A stretch of DNA of 64,000 nucleotides from Aliiglaciecola sp. M165. GTDB lineage: Bacteria; Pseudomonadota; Gammaproteobacteria; Enterobacterales; Alteromonadaceae. Positions 17,265 to 26,481 of this stretch are shown here, one piece after another. The translations under genes and the position numbers were made by a program. Below the pieces are notes generated by a model. That model ran no database searches. It was given only the letters and a program-made list of their open reading frames with translations, and was not told the DNA's origin. Position 1 is the first letter of the stretch, and every line of letters begins with the position of its first letter. Location: the NCBI RefSeq assembly GCF_007197995.1, contig NZ_VKKH01000009.1, positions 186,001-250,000 on the forward strand. The letters run 5' to 3'.

Positions 17265-18023
17265 ATTAAACTGCTAACACTCATCGGGCTGATTTACACA
17301 ACCCTCTATACAACGCCCACGCAGGCCCAAAGTGGTGACGTGTTAGAATTCATGGCAGTCGAATCAGAGCCCTATGCATTTGTTAACTCCAATGGTGAAA
17401 TAGCAGGTTTAGTTGTTGAAATAGCGAAGCTGATTTCTAAAGAATCTAATATCCCATTCAACATTAGTTTAGCGCCCGCGATTCGCGTGGTGCGAGAGTT
17501 AGAGGCTGGACGAGTTGATCTTTCAATATTGACTCAGACACCTCACTTTGAAAGATTTGCGGAAAGTATTGGCATTGTAAGTCCGACTACCATGTTTTTA
17601 ATAACATTAAAACGTGGCTCCTCCTTCACTGAACATTCAAGTTTGCGGCAAGTGCTCAATGTAGGGTTCATTCGAGGTGGATATTACACAGATAATTTTT
17701 GGCGGTTCGTTGAAAGCAAAAACTTCGAGCGAGTTCCTCTCACCACTGCACGAGTTGGTTTTGAGATGCTTATCAAAAAAAGAATCGACATGTTAGCCAC
17801 TACCGAAAGCACTTTAGCTTTTCAAATTAGGCAGCTTAATATTGCACACAATATTGAGGTAGTTAAAAAATTTGAACACACTCCTGCTGTACTATACCTT
17901 TCAAAGAACAGAAGTTCTGTACGTCAGCCAAGACAGACACTCCATAAAGCGTTGTTTAAATTAAATGCTGAAGGTCAAATTGAAAAATTGCTGTCTCAGT
18001 TAAAATTTTCAGAGCGAAAATGA
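17265..18023 (+). CDS. Family 3-like periplasmic solute-binding protein, start codon non-canonical or lost
   Basis: The mature part resembles SBP family 3 / PBPb domains: EPYAFVNSNGEIAGLVVEIAKLISKES, then ELEAGRVDLSIL and a second lobe with IDMLATTESTLAFQI. It lacks the canonical amino-acid-binding signature and may be of the histidine-kinase-sensor-like group. The frame extends upstream through a perfect signal peptide (KLLTLIGLIYTTLYTTPTQAQ), yet between the in-frame TGA at 17226 and the GTG at 17340 there is no ATG, GTG or TTG. AGGGG at 17252-17256 sits eight bases before ATT at 17265, which would be a rare ATT start. Starting at the GTG would delete the signal peptide, so the gene may be a young pseudogene. 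Confidence 0.6.
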   Translation: MKLLTLIGLIYTTLYTTPTQAQSGDVLEFMAVESEPYAFVNSNGEIAGLVVEIAKLISKESNIPFNISLAPAIRVVRELEAGRVDLSILTQTPHFERFAESIGIVSPTTMFLITLKRGSSFTEHSSLRQVLNVGFIRGGYYTDNFWRFVESKNFERVPLTTARVGFEMLIKKRIDMLATTESTLAFQIRQLNIAHNIEVVKKFEHTPAVLYLSKNRSSVRQPRQTLHKALFKLNAEGQIEKLLSQLKFSERK

Positions 18024-18086
18024 TTCATGACCCTTTTGTTAGTTTCGCCAGCTTTTCATATCATTATGTTATTTTGATTCGCCAAG

Positions 18087-18992
18087 TTAGTGACAAGCTT
18101 GAACTAGCGCTGTGTAAGACTTTGCAAAATCCTCCCCCATTTTAATAAAGCCTTCACTTAGGTAATGCCAAGGATCGTTTTCGCTGTAGGGATAACGCTC
18201 AGTTTGATTCATATAAATTGCACAAATATCTTGCTCAATAAATTGCTCTTGGGCCAAGTGAACTCGCCTGATATACGGCATTAAGTCCTCTTCGCCTAAC
18301 TCCGAATCCGTTATTTTACCAATTACTACAGGGATATCATCTTTCCAAAACGCAGCACGCAACAATCCCATCAAACGGGTCAAATTGTTAAAGTAGGCAT
18401 TGGCTGAAGCTTGGCTCGCATGGGCATCAGCCTCGCCTTGCATCCAAAAAATACCAGCGGGAATTAATCGATCAACTTCGCCATCACCGTCGATATCGGT
18501 AACCGAAAACGCATTTTTAATTGTGTTTAGCGCAAAGTCATATTGGTTTTTTCCTTCTCCGTCTTGAAAGTCAGGTGACCAATTACTGTAGCCAGTACTT
18601 AGATGAAGCCCCGTCCCGCCTACTGCATATTTAATAAACGCTAGCTTTTTGTTTGGATACATTTTCGATAGCGTCGAAGCTAAGCTTAGTTCTGAACCAA
18701 AACGGTCCGCATAAACGTTAGTTTTGCCATCCGACTTAAAACCAGCACCATGACCAGGTCTTAGCCTTGTCCATTTACCTAGCCCTCCACCAGGTTGATT
18801 GTCAAACACACCGTTACCATGAAAAATCATGGTACTTTGTGTGCCTCGTAACTTTTCAGGCAAATCAGCGACATAGCCGTAGCCATCCATATTAGATTGA
18901 CCTCCTAAAAAGAAGGTCAAGTATTCAGCAGCAAAGCTAAATTTTGTAAACAAAAGAAAAAGAAAGAATGTTATGAGCAATTTGGTATTCAT
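18087..18992 (-). CDS. Exported SASA-domain carbohydrate esterase
   Basis: 301 residues with a signal peptide at 1-21 (ITFFLFLLFTKFSFA). The domain is the sialic-acid-specific acetylesterase type (SGNH hydrolase superfamily): FLGGQSNMDGYG near residue 28 holds the nucleophile serine, GIFWMQGEADA near 180 the oxyanion/Glu block, and DPWHYLSEG near 278 the Asp-His pair. It probably removes acetyl groups from polysaccharides in the periplasm or outside. Opposite in orientation to the preceding gene and single. Confidence 0.85.
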   Translation of the reverse strand: MNTKLLITFFLFLLFTKFSFAAEYLTFFLGGQSNMDGYGYVADLPEKLRGTQSTMIFHGNGVFDNQPGGGLGKWTRLRPGHGAGFKSDGKTNVYADRFGSELSLASTLSKMYPNKKLAFIKYAVGGTGLHLSTGYSNWSPDFQDGEGKNQYDFALNTIKNAFSVTDIDGDGEVDRLIPAGIFWMQGEADAHASQASANAYFNNLTRLMGLLRAAFWKDDIPVVIGKITDSELGEEDLMPYIRRVHLAQEQFIEQDICAIYMNQTERYPYSENDPWHYLSEGFIKMGEDFAKSYTALVQACH

Positions 18993-19449
18993 AGTTTGAT
19001 TTTCTTTGTAGTAGTAAAAAACAATAATCTTGCTTTATAGCCGATAAATAGATCGAAACTAAAAAAAGAGTAGCCGCATATACATAGCAGCGAAAGTAAA
19101 GATAACGTGAATACGTTTGCAGAAATTACGTTTCTTGCAGGTACAGTGTGCGTAAACTGAATATTACTAAATATTCTAGTATTATTCTTCTAACATAGAA
19201 ATGCACCTAACACTCCCCACTGAATGAACGTACACACTATTTTTGGTGTCGAGAGCGATTGAAAGGCTATTGCGCAGATACGTAAAAATCTCTGTCTATT
19301 TCACAGCGCATTAAATTTATCTGTCTTATCGAATTGTTGCGCGCTTTTCGTTATGATAATCAAACAATTATTGAACGCCGTTATTGCTTTATCAAACGAT
19401 CTCAATAGTCTAACCCCAGCCTTTCTACCCTTTAGTTAATGGAGTTATT
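18993..19449. other. Intergenic region between divergent genes
   Basis: About 450 A+T-rich bases between the SASA esterase (minus) and the M28 peptidase (plus). No reading frame or RNA was recognised. It should hold both promoters; TATGATAAT near 19352 is a possible -10 region for the peptidase but lacks a well-spaced -35 partner. Confidence 0.4.
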
Positions 19450-20850
19450 ATGCAATTTCACAAGCGCCTCTTCATTTGCGTAGCGATAAGTATTTTTAGT
19501 GTTCATGTATTGGCGTCCGAAGCCATTATCTCCAGTGAGCAAAAACAGACCGCCACGCAACTGATGCAAACAGCACTTGAGAGCGATCTCGGCTTCGATA
19601 TTGTCGAGTCTCTCACCACCGAAATTGGTCCTCGGCTAGGCGGTTCAGAAGCAGAAGAGCGTGCTCGCGTGTGGGGGAAAGAACTCGGTGAAAGCTTAGG
19701 TTTCGATAAAGTAACAATCGAAGAATTTACCATGCCATTTTGGGATCGCGGACATCTTCACATCTCGCTTACCTCACCCTACCAGCAAGAACTGTATGGC
19801 ACGGCGCTGGGCGGTGCTGCTCCGTCTAAAGAAAGTATCAATGCTGACGTGGTTTATTTCCGAGATATTCATGCACTCACCGACGTTAAAGATGGCGCGT
19901 TGCAAGGCAAAATAGCATTTGTGGATGGCGATCTCATGGTGAAGAGCCAAACGGGTGCAGGTTACGGTCATGCTAATCAACGCCGCAGAATTGGTTGGCA
20001 ACATGCCCAACGCGGAGGCGCAAGTGCTCTCGTGGTGCGTTCGGTAGGCTCCGATTCTCATCGATTCCCACATACAGGAATGATGAGCAAAGACGGTGAC
20101 AAGTGGGCAACTATACCTGTTATCGCCATTTCTAATCCCGATGCAGATCACCTTCGCAGATTGCATAGCCTGAGTAAGCCCATTGAAATATCGCTTCACT
20201 CTGAATCAAAGTGGAAAGGTGAAGTGAGCAGTGGCAACGTTATCCTAGATCTGATTGGCAGCGAAAAACCCGAAGAAATTGTTCTTATTGGCGGCCATTT
20301 AGATAGTTGGGATTTGGGTACTGGGGCAGTCGATGATGGCGCGGGTATCGCGATTACTACCGCTGCAGCTGCGCTTATTGCTAAGTTACCCAAGCGCCCT
20401 AAACGAACCATTCGCGTCGTCATGTTTGGCGCCGAAGAAGTGGGATTGTTGGGCGCATTTGCTTACGCCAAACAGCATGAAGCCAACTTAAAAAATCATG
20501 TATTGGCTACTGAATCGGATTTTGGTGCACAAACTATTTGGCAACTGGTGTCTAACGTTAACCCTCAAGCTACTATATTGATCGATGAGATTGGAAAAAT
20601 ACTGTCTCCTCTTGGGATCGTCAGAGGTGGAGCTGATGTGCCAGGTGGCGGACCCGATATTATCCCTCTTGCGGCGAAAGGTGTTCCGACTATTCGATTA
20701 AATCAAAATGGTCGTGACTATTTTGACTTGCACCACACGCCAGATGACACCCTCGACAAAATTGATCCAGATGAATTGGCACAGAACGTTGCAGCTTATG
20801 CCACGACCATTTATTTGATAGCCGATTCAGACGTTGAATTGAAACCTTAA
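19450..20850 (+). CDS. M28 family zinc aminopeptidase/carboxypeptidase Q-like
   Basis: 466 residues with a signal peptide at 1-22. A protease-associated (PA) domain around residues 130-250 interrupts the M28 catalytic domain. Metal and catalytic residues are visible: GGHLDSWDLGTGAVDDGAG near 283 (His, Asp, Asp), FGAEEVGLLGA near 328 (Glu-Glu), ATESDFG near 355 (Asp) and LHHTPDDTLDK near 430 (His). These are typical of secreted PGCP/CPQ-like dipeptidases. GGAG precedes the ATG. A palindrome follows the stop codon. Confidence 0.92.
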   Translation: MQFHKRLFICVAISIFSVHVLASEAIISSEQKQTATQLMQTALESDLGFDIVESLTTEIGPRLGGSEAEERARVWGKELGESLGFDKVTIEEFTMPFWDRGHLHISLTSPYQQELYGTALGGAAPSKESINADVVYFRDIHALTDVKDGALQGKIAFVDGDLMVKSQTGAGYGHANQRRRIGWQHAQRGGASALVVRSVGSDSHRFPHTGMMSKDGDKWATIPVIAISNPDADHLRRLHSLSKPIEISLHSESKWKGEVSSGNVILDLIGSEKPEEIVLIGGHLDSWDLGTGAVDDGAGIAITTAAAALIAKLPKRPKRTIRVVMFGAEEVGLLGAFAYAKQHEANLKNHVLATESDFGAQTIWQLVSNVNPQATILIDEIGKILSPLGIVRGGADVPGGGPDIIPLAAKGVPTIRLNQNGRDYFDLHHTPDDTLDKIDPDELAQNVAAYATTIYLIADSDVELKP

Positions 20851-20882
20851 TTAACCCCAATCCCTGATTGGGGTTAATTAGG
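20845..20882. repeat. Long palindrome after the M28 peptidase gene
   Basis: TAATTAACCCCAATC and GATTGGGGTTAATTA form a perfect 15-base stem with a three-base loop. No T-run follows, so it is not a classical terminator, though it could stop transcription or protect the message. The arms contain TTAACCCCAATCCC, which matches the end of the MITE-like element at 43039, so this may be the two ends of such an element joined together. Confidence 0.6.
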
Positions 20883-20979
20883 TTTGATCCTGATCTGCAG
20901 CTGAAGCAGTTTCAGCAGGTAAAAGTGTAAGTCTAAAAATCTACTATCAGACTTACCCTCCAATACAAGGGAGACAAGG

Positions 20980-21225
20980 ATGAGTTACAAAGTAAAACTA
21001 TATCCACAGCCCGTTGAAGCAACGAGTAAAAGCGGATTAGGAATGACACTTGTTGAGTTTTGCATAGCACTGATCAGTACCGCCATGGCCTATTTTGGAT
21101 ATATGACGGGTATGGCTTTGATGATGGTACCATGCATCGTTGTCGCAATTGGGGCGTATTTTGTCTCTGCTATTAACCTGTACTTTTATTTTTCTAATAA
21201 GCAATCGTCACAATCAAAAACATAA
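20980..21225 (+). CDS. Small two-helix membrane protein
   Basis: 81 residues with two hydrophobic segments (about 25-45 and 48-73), a hydrophilic start and a Ser/Gln/Lys-rich end. GGGAGACAAGG directly precedes the ATG, a good ribosome binding site, which supports it as real. No family recognised. Confidence 0.6.
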   Translation: MSYKVKLYPQPVEATSKSGLGMTLVEFCIALISTAMAYFGYMTGMALMMVPCIVVAIGAYFVSAINLYFYFSNKQSSQSKT

Positions 21226-21288
21226 GTCGACATTTTTTTCAAAGAAAACTGTACTTATGATATAACAGTATTAGGTTAATAAAATCAT

Positions 21289-21768
21289 GTGAAACAATTA
21301 GTTATGAAAATATTGCTGGCAATAGCTCTGATATTCAACACATTCTCTGCCTGTGCAGAGCAACTGTCCTTACAAGAAAAAATGCTTTCATTAGATAACG
21401 CTGCATTTGATAGTTTTAATCGTTGTGAAGACCCTAAAATGTTGAAAAAACACGCAACTTACTTTGCACCCGATGTTGAGTTCTATCACGATAATGGCGG
21501 TGTCACTTGGGATAGAGAAACAATGCTAGAAAATACGCAAAAGCACGCCTGCGGAAAGTTCACGCGCAAACTATTGCCAAACACTTTTCAAGTCAGTCCT
21601 ATTCGAGGGTTTGGGGCGATCACTGAAGGTGTTCATGTTTTTTGCCAAACTTCGAGCCAAAAGTGTGAGGGCAAAGCTAAATTTGTCATGGTCTGGCGAG
21701 ACACTGAAGGCACATGGGAAGTTACCCGTGTACTAAGTTACGGCCATCAGGCGCATACTGACAACTAG
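21289..21768 (+). CDS. Exported NTF2-like (DUF4440-type) protein
   Basis: 159 residues from a GTG at 21289, or 154 from the ATG at 21304, which gives a neater signal peptide (MKILLAIALIFNTFSACA, then EQLS). The body resembles the DUF4440/SnoaL NTF2-like fold: DNAAFDSFNRCEDPKMLKKHATYFAPDVEFYHDNGG at the start and FVMVWRDTEGTWEVTRVLSYGHQ at the end. Characterised relatives are diverse and the ligand is unknown. A second NTF2-like gene lies at 10832. It ends 18 bases before a bidirectional terminator. Confidence 0.75.
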   Translation: MKQLVMKILLAIALIFNTFSACAEQLSLQEKMLSLDNAAFDSFNRCEDPKMLKKHATYFAPDVEFYHDNGGVTWDRETMLENTQKHACGKFTRKLLPNTFQVSPIRGFGAITEGVHVFCQTSSQKCEGKAKFVMVWRDTEGTWEVTRVLSYGHQAHTDN

Positions 21769-21785
21769 AGCTTGCCTCGCCAAAA

Positions 21786-21819
21786 AGGCGACATTTTATT
21801 CAATTGCAAAATGTCGCCT
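21786..21819. terminator. Bidirectional rho-independent terminator
   Basis: AGGCGACATTTT (21786-21797) and AAAATGTCGCCT (21808-21819) pair perfectly over 12 bases around a ten-base loop, between the convergent NTF2-like and nitrilase genes. Confidence 0.85.
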
Positions 21820-21838
21820 GCAGATCCTCTGCGCACAT

Positions 21839-22807
21839 TTAGTCTTTAAATTTTGCCGTGCTTTGCCGTTCCCGGTTAACGTGAAGCTGTGTTACATCTG
21901 GTCTTGAATAATGCCCCACGGGATCAAAACTGTGCCGCTCCTGTAGTACAACATCATGATCGATCTCGGCAAAATATACCTTTTCTTCTCCGACTTGAGG
22001 TTCAAGTATCCACTCTCCAGTGGGCGCTGCTACACAGGAGCCACCGTTGGCCATATACTCAGGCGCATCAGCAAGAATATCATCAAGATAAGGTGTATCT
22101 TTAGGAAAGTCTTCCGGGCGCATTAAGCTTGAGACAGATACCACATAAGAACGGGACTCCTTGGCAATAAATCGAGTGATGTCTTTAGTGTTGTGCAAAC
22201 CACCGGGCCAAATCGCTACGTGCAGATCTTCGCCTTGGGCATACAGCGCAGCTCTGGGTAATGGCATCCAGTTTTCCCAGCAGTTTAGCGCACCAACAGT
22301 AAAGCGTCCTAATGGCTGCACTTGTAGGCCGTTGCCGTCACCGGGCGACCAGGTTAATCGTTCTTCGTAAGTGGGCATGAGTTTGCGGTGTGTATGAGTA
22401 ACCACACCCATTTCATTTATGTAAACTAAGGTGCAGTAGACACTATGACCACCTCTGTCTCCTGCCCGTTCGGCGGTACCAATGATCACGGCAATTTTTC
22501 GTTGTTTAGCTAGCTGACATATTGTATCCAAATCGCCATTTTCGATGCTAACGGCTTGACGAAGATAGTGAGCGTGGATCTCTTTTTGCCGCTGCGATTC
22601 AAATCGCGCCCCATCCGTGCGTTCCACCCAAAAAGGATACCCAGGCAACAAGGTCTCACCAAAGGTCACCAATTTAGCACCACCATCGGCGGCTTGGTTT
22701 ATCGTTTCCAGTACCTTATCAATGGTTTTTCGTTTGTTTAACCACACCGGTGCAATTTGCCCCAGTGCTACTGTCATTGTTGCCGAATGTGTCATCAGTA
22801 TCTCCAT
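21839..22807 (-). CDS. Carbon-nitrogen hydrolase (nitrilase family)
   Basis: 322 residues, cytoplasmic, of the nitrilase superfamily. The Glu-Lys-Cys triad is present: GETLLPGYP near residue 50, HRKLMPTYEER near 139 and GALNCWENWMP near 172. Length and the CWEN motif fit the aliphatic nitrilase or cyanide hydratase branch, converting nitriles to acids plus ammonia; the exact substrate is not predictable. An internal ATG at residue 6 (MTHSATM) is an equally plausible start. Convergent with the preceding gene and followed by a strong terminator. Confidence 0.9.
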   Translation of the reverse strand: MEILMTHSATMTVALGQIAPVWLNKRKTIDKVLETINQAADGGAKLVTFGETLLPGYPFWVERTDGARFESQRQKEIHAHYLRQAVSIENGDLDTICQLAKQRKIAVIIGTAERAGDRGGHSVYCTLVYINEMGVVTHTHRKLMPTYEERLTWSPGDGNGLQVQPLGRFTVGALNCWENWMPLPRAALYAQGEDLHVAIWPGGLHNTKDITRFIAKESRSYVVSVSSLMRPEDFPKDTPYLDDILADAPEYMANGGSCVAAPTGEWILEPQVGEEKVYFAEIDHDVVLQERHSFDPVGHYSRPDVTQLHVNRERQSTAKFKD

Positions 22808-22918
22808 GTTTGTGGGTCAAATTTGCTTTTCCACAGATTCTTTTAAATTCTTTTAAGCCTGTTATCTTGACTTAAAACCATGTATTTTCAAACAAAATAA
22901 CATCGATCGGATGGGATA

Positions 22919-23914
22919 ATGAGTCGAACTTCACGAATTGTTGTGGGAATAGCGTTGCTTTTTCAGTGCACACTATTAATCGCCAAACCCTTGGTTATTG
23001 CCCATCGAGGCGCTTCAGGTTACTTGCCCGAACATACTCTTGAAGCGGCGATTTTGGCCTATTCCCAAGGTGCTGATTATATTGAACAAGACTTGGTATT
23101 GAGCAAAGACGGTGTACCAGTGGTCTTGCATGATATTCACTTAGAATCTGTAACCAATGTTGAGCAAGTTTTCCCCAAGCGCGCTCGAAAAGACGGGCGG
23201 TACTATGCGATCGATTTTACCCTGACAGAATTACAAACCTTACATAAACATGAACGCACTGATGCTCAAGGACAACAGGTCTTTTCTGGGCGATACCAAG
23301 GAATGTCCACCTTTAAAATCGCAACTTTCGAGCAACACATTCAACTTATTAACCAGTTGAACCGTCAGTTTAAAAAGCAAGTCGGTATTTATCCGGAAAT
23401 CAAGTCACCCGCCTGGCATAAAACCCAAGGAGCAGACATCAGTCAAATAGTCGTCGACATATTACGGCGCTACGATTTAGACCGGTTAGAAAGTAATGTT
23501 TTTGTGCAGTGTTTTGATTTTGCAGAGACCAAACGATTACGCAATGAGCTAGGCGTAAAGGTCAAACTAGTGCAGCTTATTGCAGAAAATAGCTGGGCTG
23601 AATCAACGTCTGACTATAATTATTTAAGGACTGCATCTGGACTAGCTGAAATTGCTAAGGTTGCACAAGGTATTGGTCCTTGGATGCCACAACTGTTTGA
23701 CCTGCAAGCGATGCAACCCACTCAATTAGCCTCTTTGGCTAAACAACAGGGATTACAAATTCATCCCTATACTTTTAGAGCCGACGCATTGCCTGAAGGT
23801 CTGACGACCCAATCGACACTCAATATTTTATTCAACATCCTGAAGGTAGATGGAGTCTTTACAGATTTCACTGACGTTGTAATAAGTCACTTAGACGCAA
23901 CAAAGCAGCCATAG
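22919..23914 (+). CDS. Periplasmic glycerophosphodiester phosphodiesterase
   Basis: 331 residues with a signal peptide at 1-22. The GDPD fold is clear: [17 protein letters not shown] near residue 28 (catalytic His, Arg, Glu), [20 protein letters not shown] near 55 (Glu, Asp, His) and YPEIKSP near 158. It splits deacylated phospholipids into glycerol-3-phosphate and alcohols. Length and export match GlpQ, but no glpT is adjacent, so I leave the symbol empty. Confidence 0.92.
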   Translation: MSRTSRIVVGIALLFQCTLLIAKPLVIAHRGASGYLPEHTLEAAILAYSQGADYIEQDLVLSKDGVPVVLHDIHLESVTNVEQVFPKRARKDGRYYAIDFTLTELQTLHKHERTDAQGQQVFSGRYQGMSTFKIATFEQHIQLINQLNRQFKKQVGIYPEIKSPAWHKTQGADISQIVVDILRRYDLDRLESNVFVQCFDFAETKRLRNELGVKVKLVQLIAENSWAESTSDYNYLRTASGLAEIAKVAQGIGPWMPQLFDLQAMQPTQLASLAKQQGLQIHPYTFRADALPEGLTTQSTLNILFNILKVDGVFTDFTDVVISHLDATKQP

Positions 23915-23945
23915 ATCAATCAGAAAAGTACAGGGGAAATCAAGG

Positions 23946-25268
23946 ATGAAAATGTTATTCATATGTTTGGGATTAATGAGTTTTTCGGTCGCAGGAGATA
24001 CGCAATTTTCACAGTTGGATGACTACCTGCAAACCCTGCACGACAATAACAAATTGATGTTCAGTGTGACTGTTAATCAAAAAGGTAAGGTTATCTATGA
24101 CAAACACTTAGGGATTGCTTCGCAAATTCCTAAACGTGAAATCAACAAGGACACCCAGTTTCGGATCGGGTCAGTCACCAAAACCTTCACCGCTGCTATA
24201 ATTATGCAGCTTGTTGAGGCGAAAAAGCTTAGTCTGGACACGCCTTTATCGACGTTTTATAAGCAGATAAAACATGCCGACAAGATCACCGTTGCTCACT
24301 TACTCTCCCATCGAAGTGGCATTGCCAATTTTACTGATGACGCCAGCTTTTCGCGATATATGTATTTTCCTCAATCAACCGAGCAAATGCTAAAAATCAT
24401 TGAAGGCATGGAGTCGCTCTTTGTACCTGGTTCGAAACATCAATACTCCAACTCAAACTACGTGTTGCTTGGGTTTATTATCGAACGTCTCACGCAACGT
24501 TCCTATGCAAAGGTATTAGAGCAGCAAATCACTAAGCCTTTGTTAATGAATCGAACAGAGTATGGACAAGCCATCAATATTGACAACAATCAGGCCCGTT
24601 CATTTCACTACAGCGGATTCTGGAGCACACTGCCCGAATCAAATATGACGGTTCCCCACGGTGCTGGCGCGATCATTTCAACGTCAAAAGAGCTTACCCA
24701 TTTTTTTGAAGCCTTATTCAAAGGCAAATTACTGTCTTTGTCTTACGTAAAACAAATGACTGCCTTAAATGATAATTATGGATATGGCCTATATTCGTTT
24801 CCCTACCACGACAAACAGTTTATCGGCCACAATGGTCGAATCGACGGGTTTATATCCGTCGCCGCCTACCAGCCCGAAGATGAAATCGCGATAGCACTTC
24901 TCGCAAATGGGGTGAACTATGCTTTCAATGATGTGGTAATTGCGATTCTGGATAGCGTGTATAACAAAGGCCTAGTGCTCCCAAATTTTAACCGCCAAAG
25001 CAAAACTTACAGCGAGAAGGAATTGCAAAAACTTGTGGGTCATTACGTTTCAAACACCCTGCCTTTAGACATAAAGGTTTATATTGAGAATGGCCAGCTC
25101 TACGCTCAAGCAACCAATCAACGAGCACTTCCGCTGGATGGATACGAAGATCTGGTGTTCAAGTTTGATCTGGCAGGAATAACTATAAAGTTTGAACATC
25201 TGGATGATGATTCAGTTAAGTTTTTACTTATTCAAGGAGGTGGGCAACACCTATTTGTCAGAGATTGA
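23946..25268 (+). CDS. Exported serine hydrolase, beta-lactamase class C / DD-peptidase fold
   Basis: 440 residues with a short signal peptide (about 1-17). Motifs of the Beta-lactamase (PF00144) family: FRIGSVTKTF near residue 76 (S-x-x-K), YSNSNYVLLG near 173 (Y-x-N) and FIGHNGRIDGF near 296 (H-x-G). The last 100 residues form a separate beta-rich domain (KTYSEKELQKLVGHYVSNTL), as in many such proteins. Function may be a peptidase or esterase; resistance to antibiotics cannot be inferred. 31 bases after the phosphodiesterase gene, with AGGGGAAATCAAGG upstream. Confidence 0.88.
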   Translation: MKMLFICLGLMSFSVAGDTQFSQLDDYLQTLHDNNKLMFSVTVNQKGKVIYDKHLGIASQIPKREINKDTQFRIGSVTKTFTAAIIMQLVEAKKLSLDTPLSTFYKQIKHADKITVAHLLSHRSGIANFTDDASFSRYMYFPQSTEQMLKIIEGMESLFVPGSKHQYSNSNYVLLGFIIERLTQRSYAKVLEQQITKPLLMNRTEYGQAINIDNNQARSFHYSGFWSTLPESNMTVPHGAGAIISTSKELTHFFEALFKGKLLSLSYVKQMTALNDNYGYGLYSFPYHDKQFIGHNGRIDGFISVAAYQPEDEIAIALLANGVNYAFNDVVIAILDSVYNKGLVLPNFNRQSKTYSEKELQKLVGHYVSNTLPLDIKVYIENGQLYAQATNQRALPLDGYEDLVFKFDLAGITIKFEHLDDDSVKFLLIQGGGQHLFVRD

Positions 25269-25296
25269 TCCTCATCCCCCCAAGTTCACAATTCAA

Positions 25297-25396
25297 CGTC
25301 ATCCCCGCATGTTTTTAGCGGGGATCTCCATAAACATCAACCAGATCCCGGCTTAAGGTTCTGCCAGGATGAAATATTTTTCTATTTGGGAATGAC
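25297..25396. repeat. MITE/REP-like element with GTCATCCCC ends
   Basis: 100 bases, bounded by GTCATCCCC (25297-25305) and its near inverse GGGAATGAC (25388-25396). Inside, CCCCGC ... GCGGGGATCT forms a hairpin, and AGATCCCGGC and TGCCAGGATGA resemble the interior of GTCATCCCC-type intergenic repeats common in gammaproteobacteria. It sits between the convergent serine hydrolase and motY genes. Confidence 0.6.
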
Positions 25397-25415
25397 CTTA
25401 AATCGTTACCTTAAC

Positions 25416-26282
25416 TTAAGGTTTCGCCATTCGAATCACTACCCGTCGATTTTTGGCCCGAGACATCTTATTGGTATTAGGTGCTGCATGGCGTCTTTCG
25501 CCGTGCCCGGTAACTTCAATGCGCGTGGGATCTACGCCCATGTCACTAAAGAAACTTTTAATTTCAACCGCGCGTCTAATGGATAATTGTTTGTTGTTCC
25601 AACGGCCACCATAACTATCGCTATAACCGTCCAGTAAGACTAATTCTAAATCAGTATCTTCCTTGAGATAATCCGCGATCATTTGCAGGCGCTTTTTAGA
25701 ATATTTGGTCAGATCAACACTATTGCTTTTATAACTCAACACAGTGTAGGCAATATCGTCGAAACTGTATGGCAATAAATTGGCCACGCATTCAACGAAC
25801 TCAACGTAAGGTTGAGAAAAGTTACTGGCATTGAGTCCGACCGAGATGCGGTCAAAATCGCTATACCAGTCTTGGTAATACAAGGTTGGCCAATAGCCTT
25901 TTTCCAGCTCAGACAGCATCGTCCATGCCGCTTTTTCAGGTATATCGCCATTGTATTGCTTGCGGATAGGCATGGATGTGATTTCTCGTTGTACCTGACC
26001 TGGCATCCATTGGGGAGGGACAGAATAAACCGACGCAACACTATAGTTAGCAGGAAGACGCAACATCTCCAGCTCAAATTCCATGTTCAACTGCTTAGAT
26101 GCCATGCTGGTGAACATTGCTTCGCCATAACCGGGAAGTGGATGGGCGAGTGTACATTGTAATCGCGATTTTTCACTAACCTGCCATTGCGACATCTCAA
26201 CAGGCGCTGAATAGTGACGCAGTCCGGCTGACGCACAAAAACTCATGGCAATACTCAGGGCAACAGCTGTCTTTCTAACCAT
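25416..26282 (-). CDS. motY: Sodium-type polar flagellar stator ring protein MotY
   Basis: 288 residues from the ATG at 26280-26282, which has GGTGGA nine bases upstream; the frame runs ten codons further. A signal peptide ends near SASA/G. The amino-terminal MotY domain (RHYSAPVEMSQW, HPLPGYGEAMF, WTMLSELEKGYWPTLYYQDWYS) is followed by an OmpA-type peptidoglycan-binding domain over about residues 170-288 (LVLLDGYSDSYGG, LSIRRAVEIKSFF, NRRVVIRM). In Vibrio, MotY with MotX forms the T-ring that anchors PomAB stators. Gene order motY divergent to rnt is conserved in related bacteria. Confidence 0.92.
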   Translation of the reverse strand: MVRKTAVALSIAMSFCASAGLRHYSAPVEMSQWQVSEKSRLQCTLAHPLPGYGEAMFTSMASKQLNMEFELEMLRLPANYSVASVYSVPPQWMPGQVQREITSMPIRKQYNGDIPEKAAWTMLSELEKGYWPTLYYQDWYSDFDRISVGLNASNFSQPYVEFVECVANLLPYSFDDIAYTVLSYKSNSVDLTKYSKKRLQMIADYLKEDTDLELVLLDGYSDSYGGRWNNKQLSIRRAVEIKSFFSDMGVDPTRIEVTGHGERRHAAPNTNKMSRAKNRRVVIRMAKP

Positions 26283-26481
26283 GTTATTAAATCCACCCAC
26301 AACAAGTCTCAATCTAATCTTCTATCGACTGTTTCGACAAAAGGTTTAAGAATTGGTAATGACTTTCAGTGTAATCTTCGGTCAACATCTATGCAAACCC
26401 TTCACCGCTAAAAATAACCGCTGGAATGCCTTATCAAAGATTGCCATAATGCTCGGCCTTTAAGCGCACATTTAGGTCACA

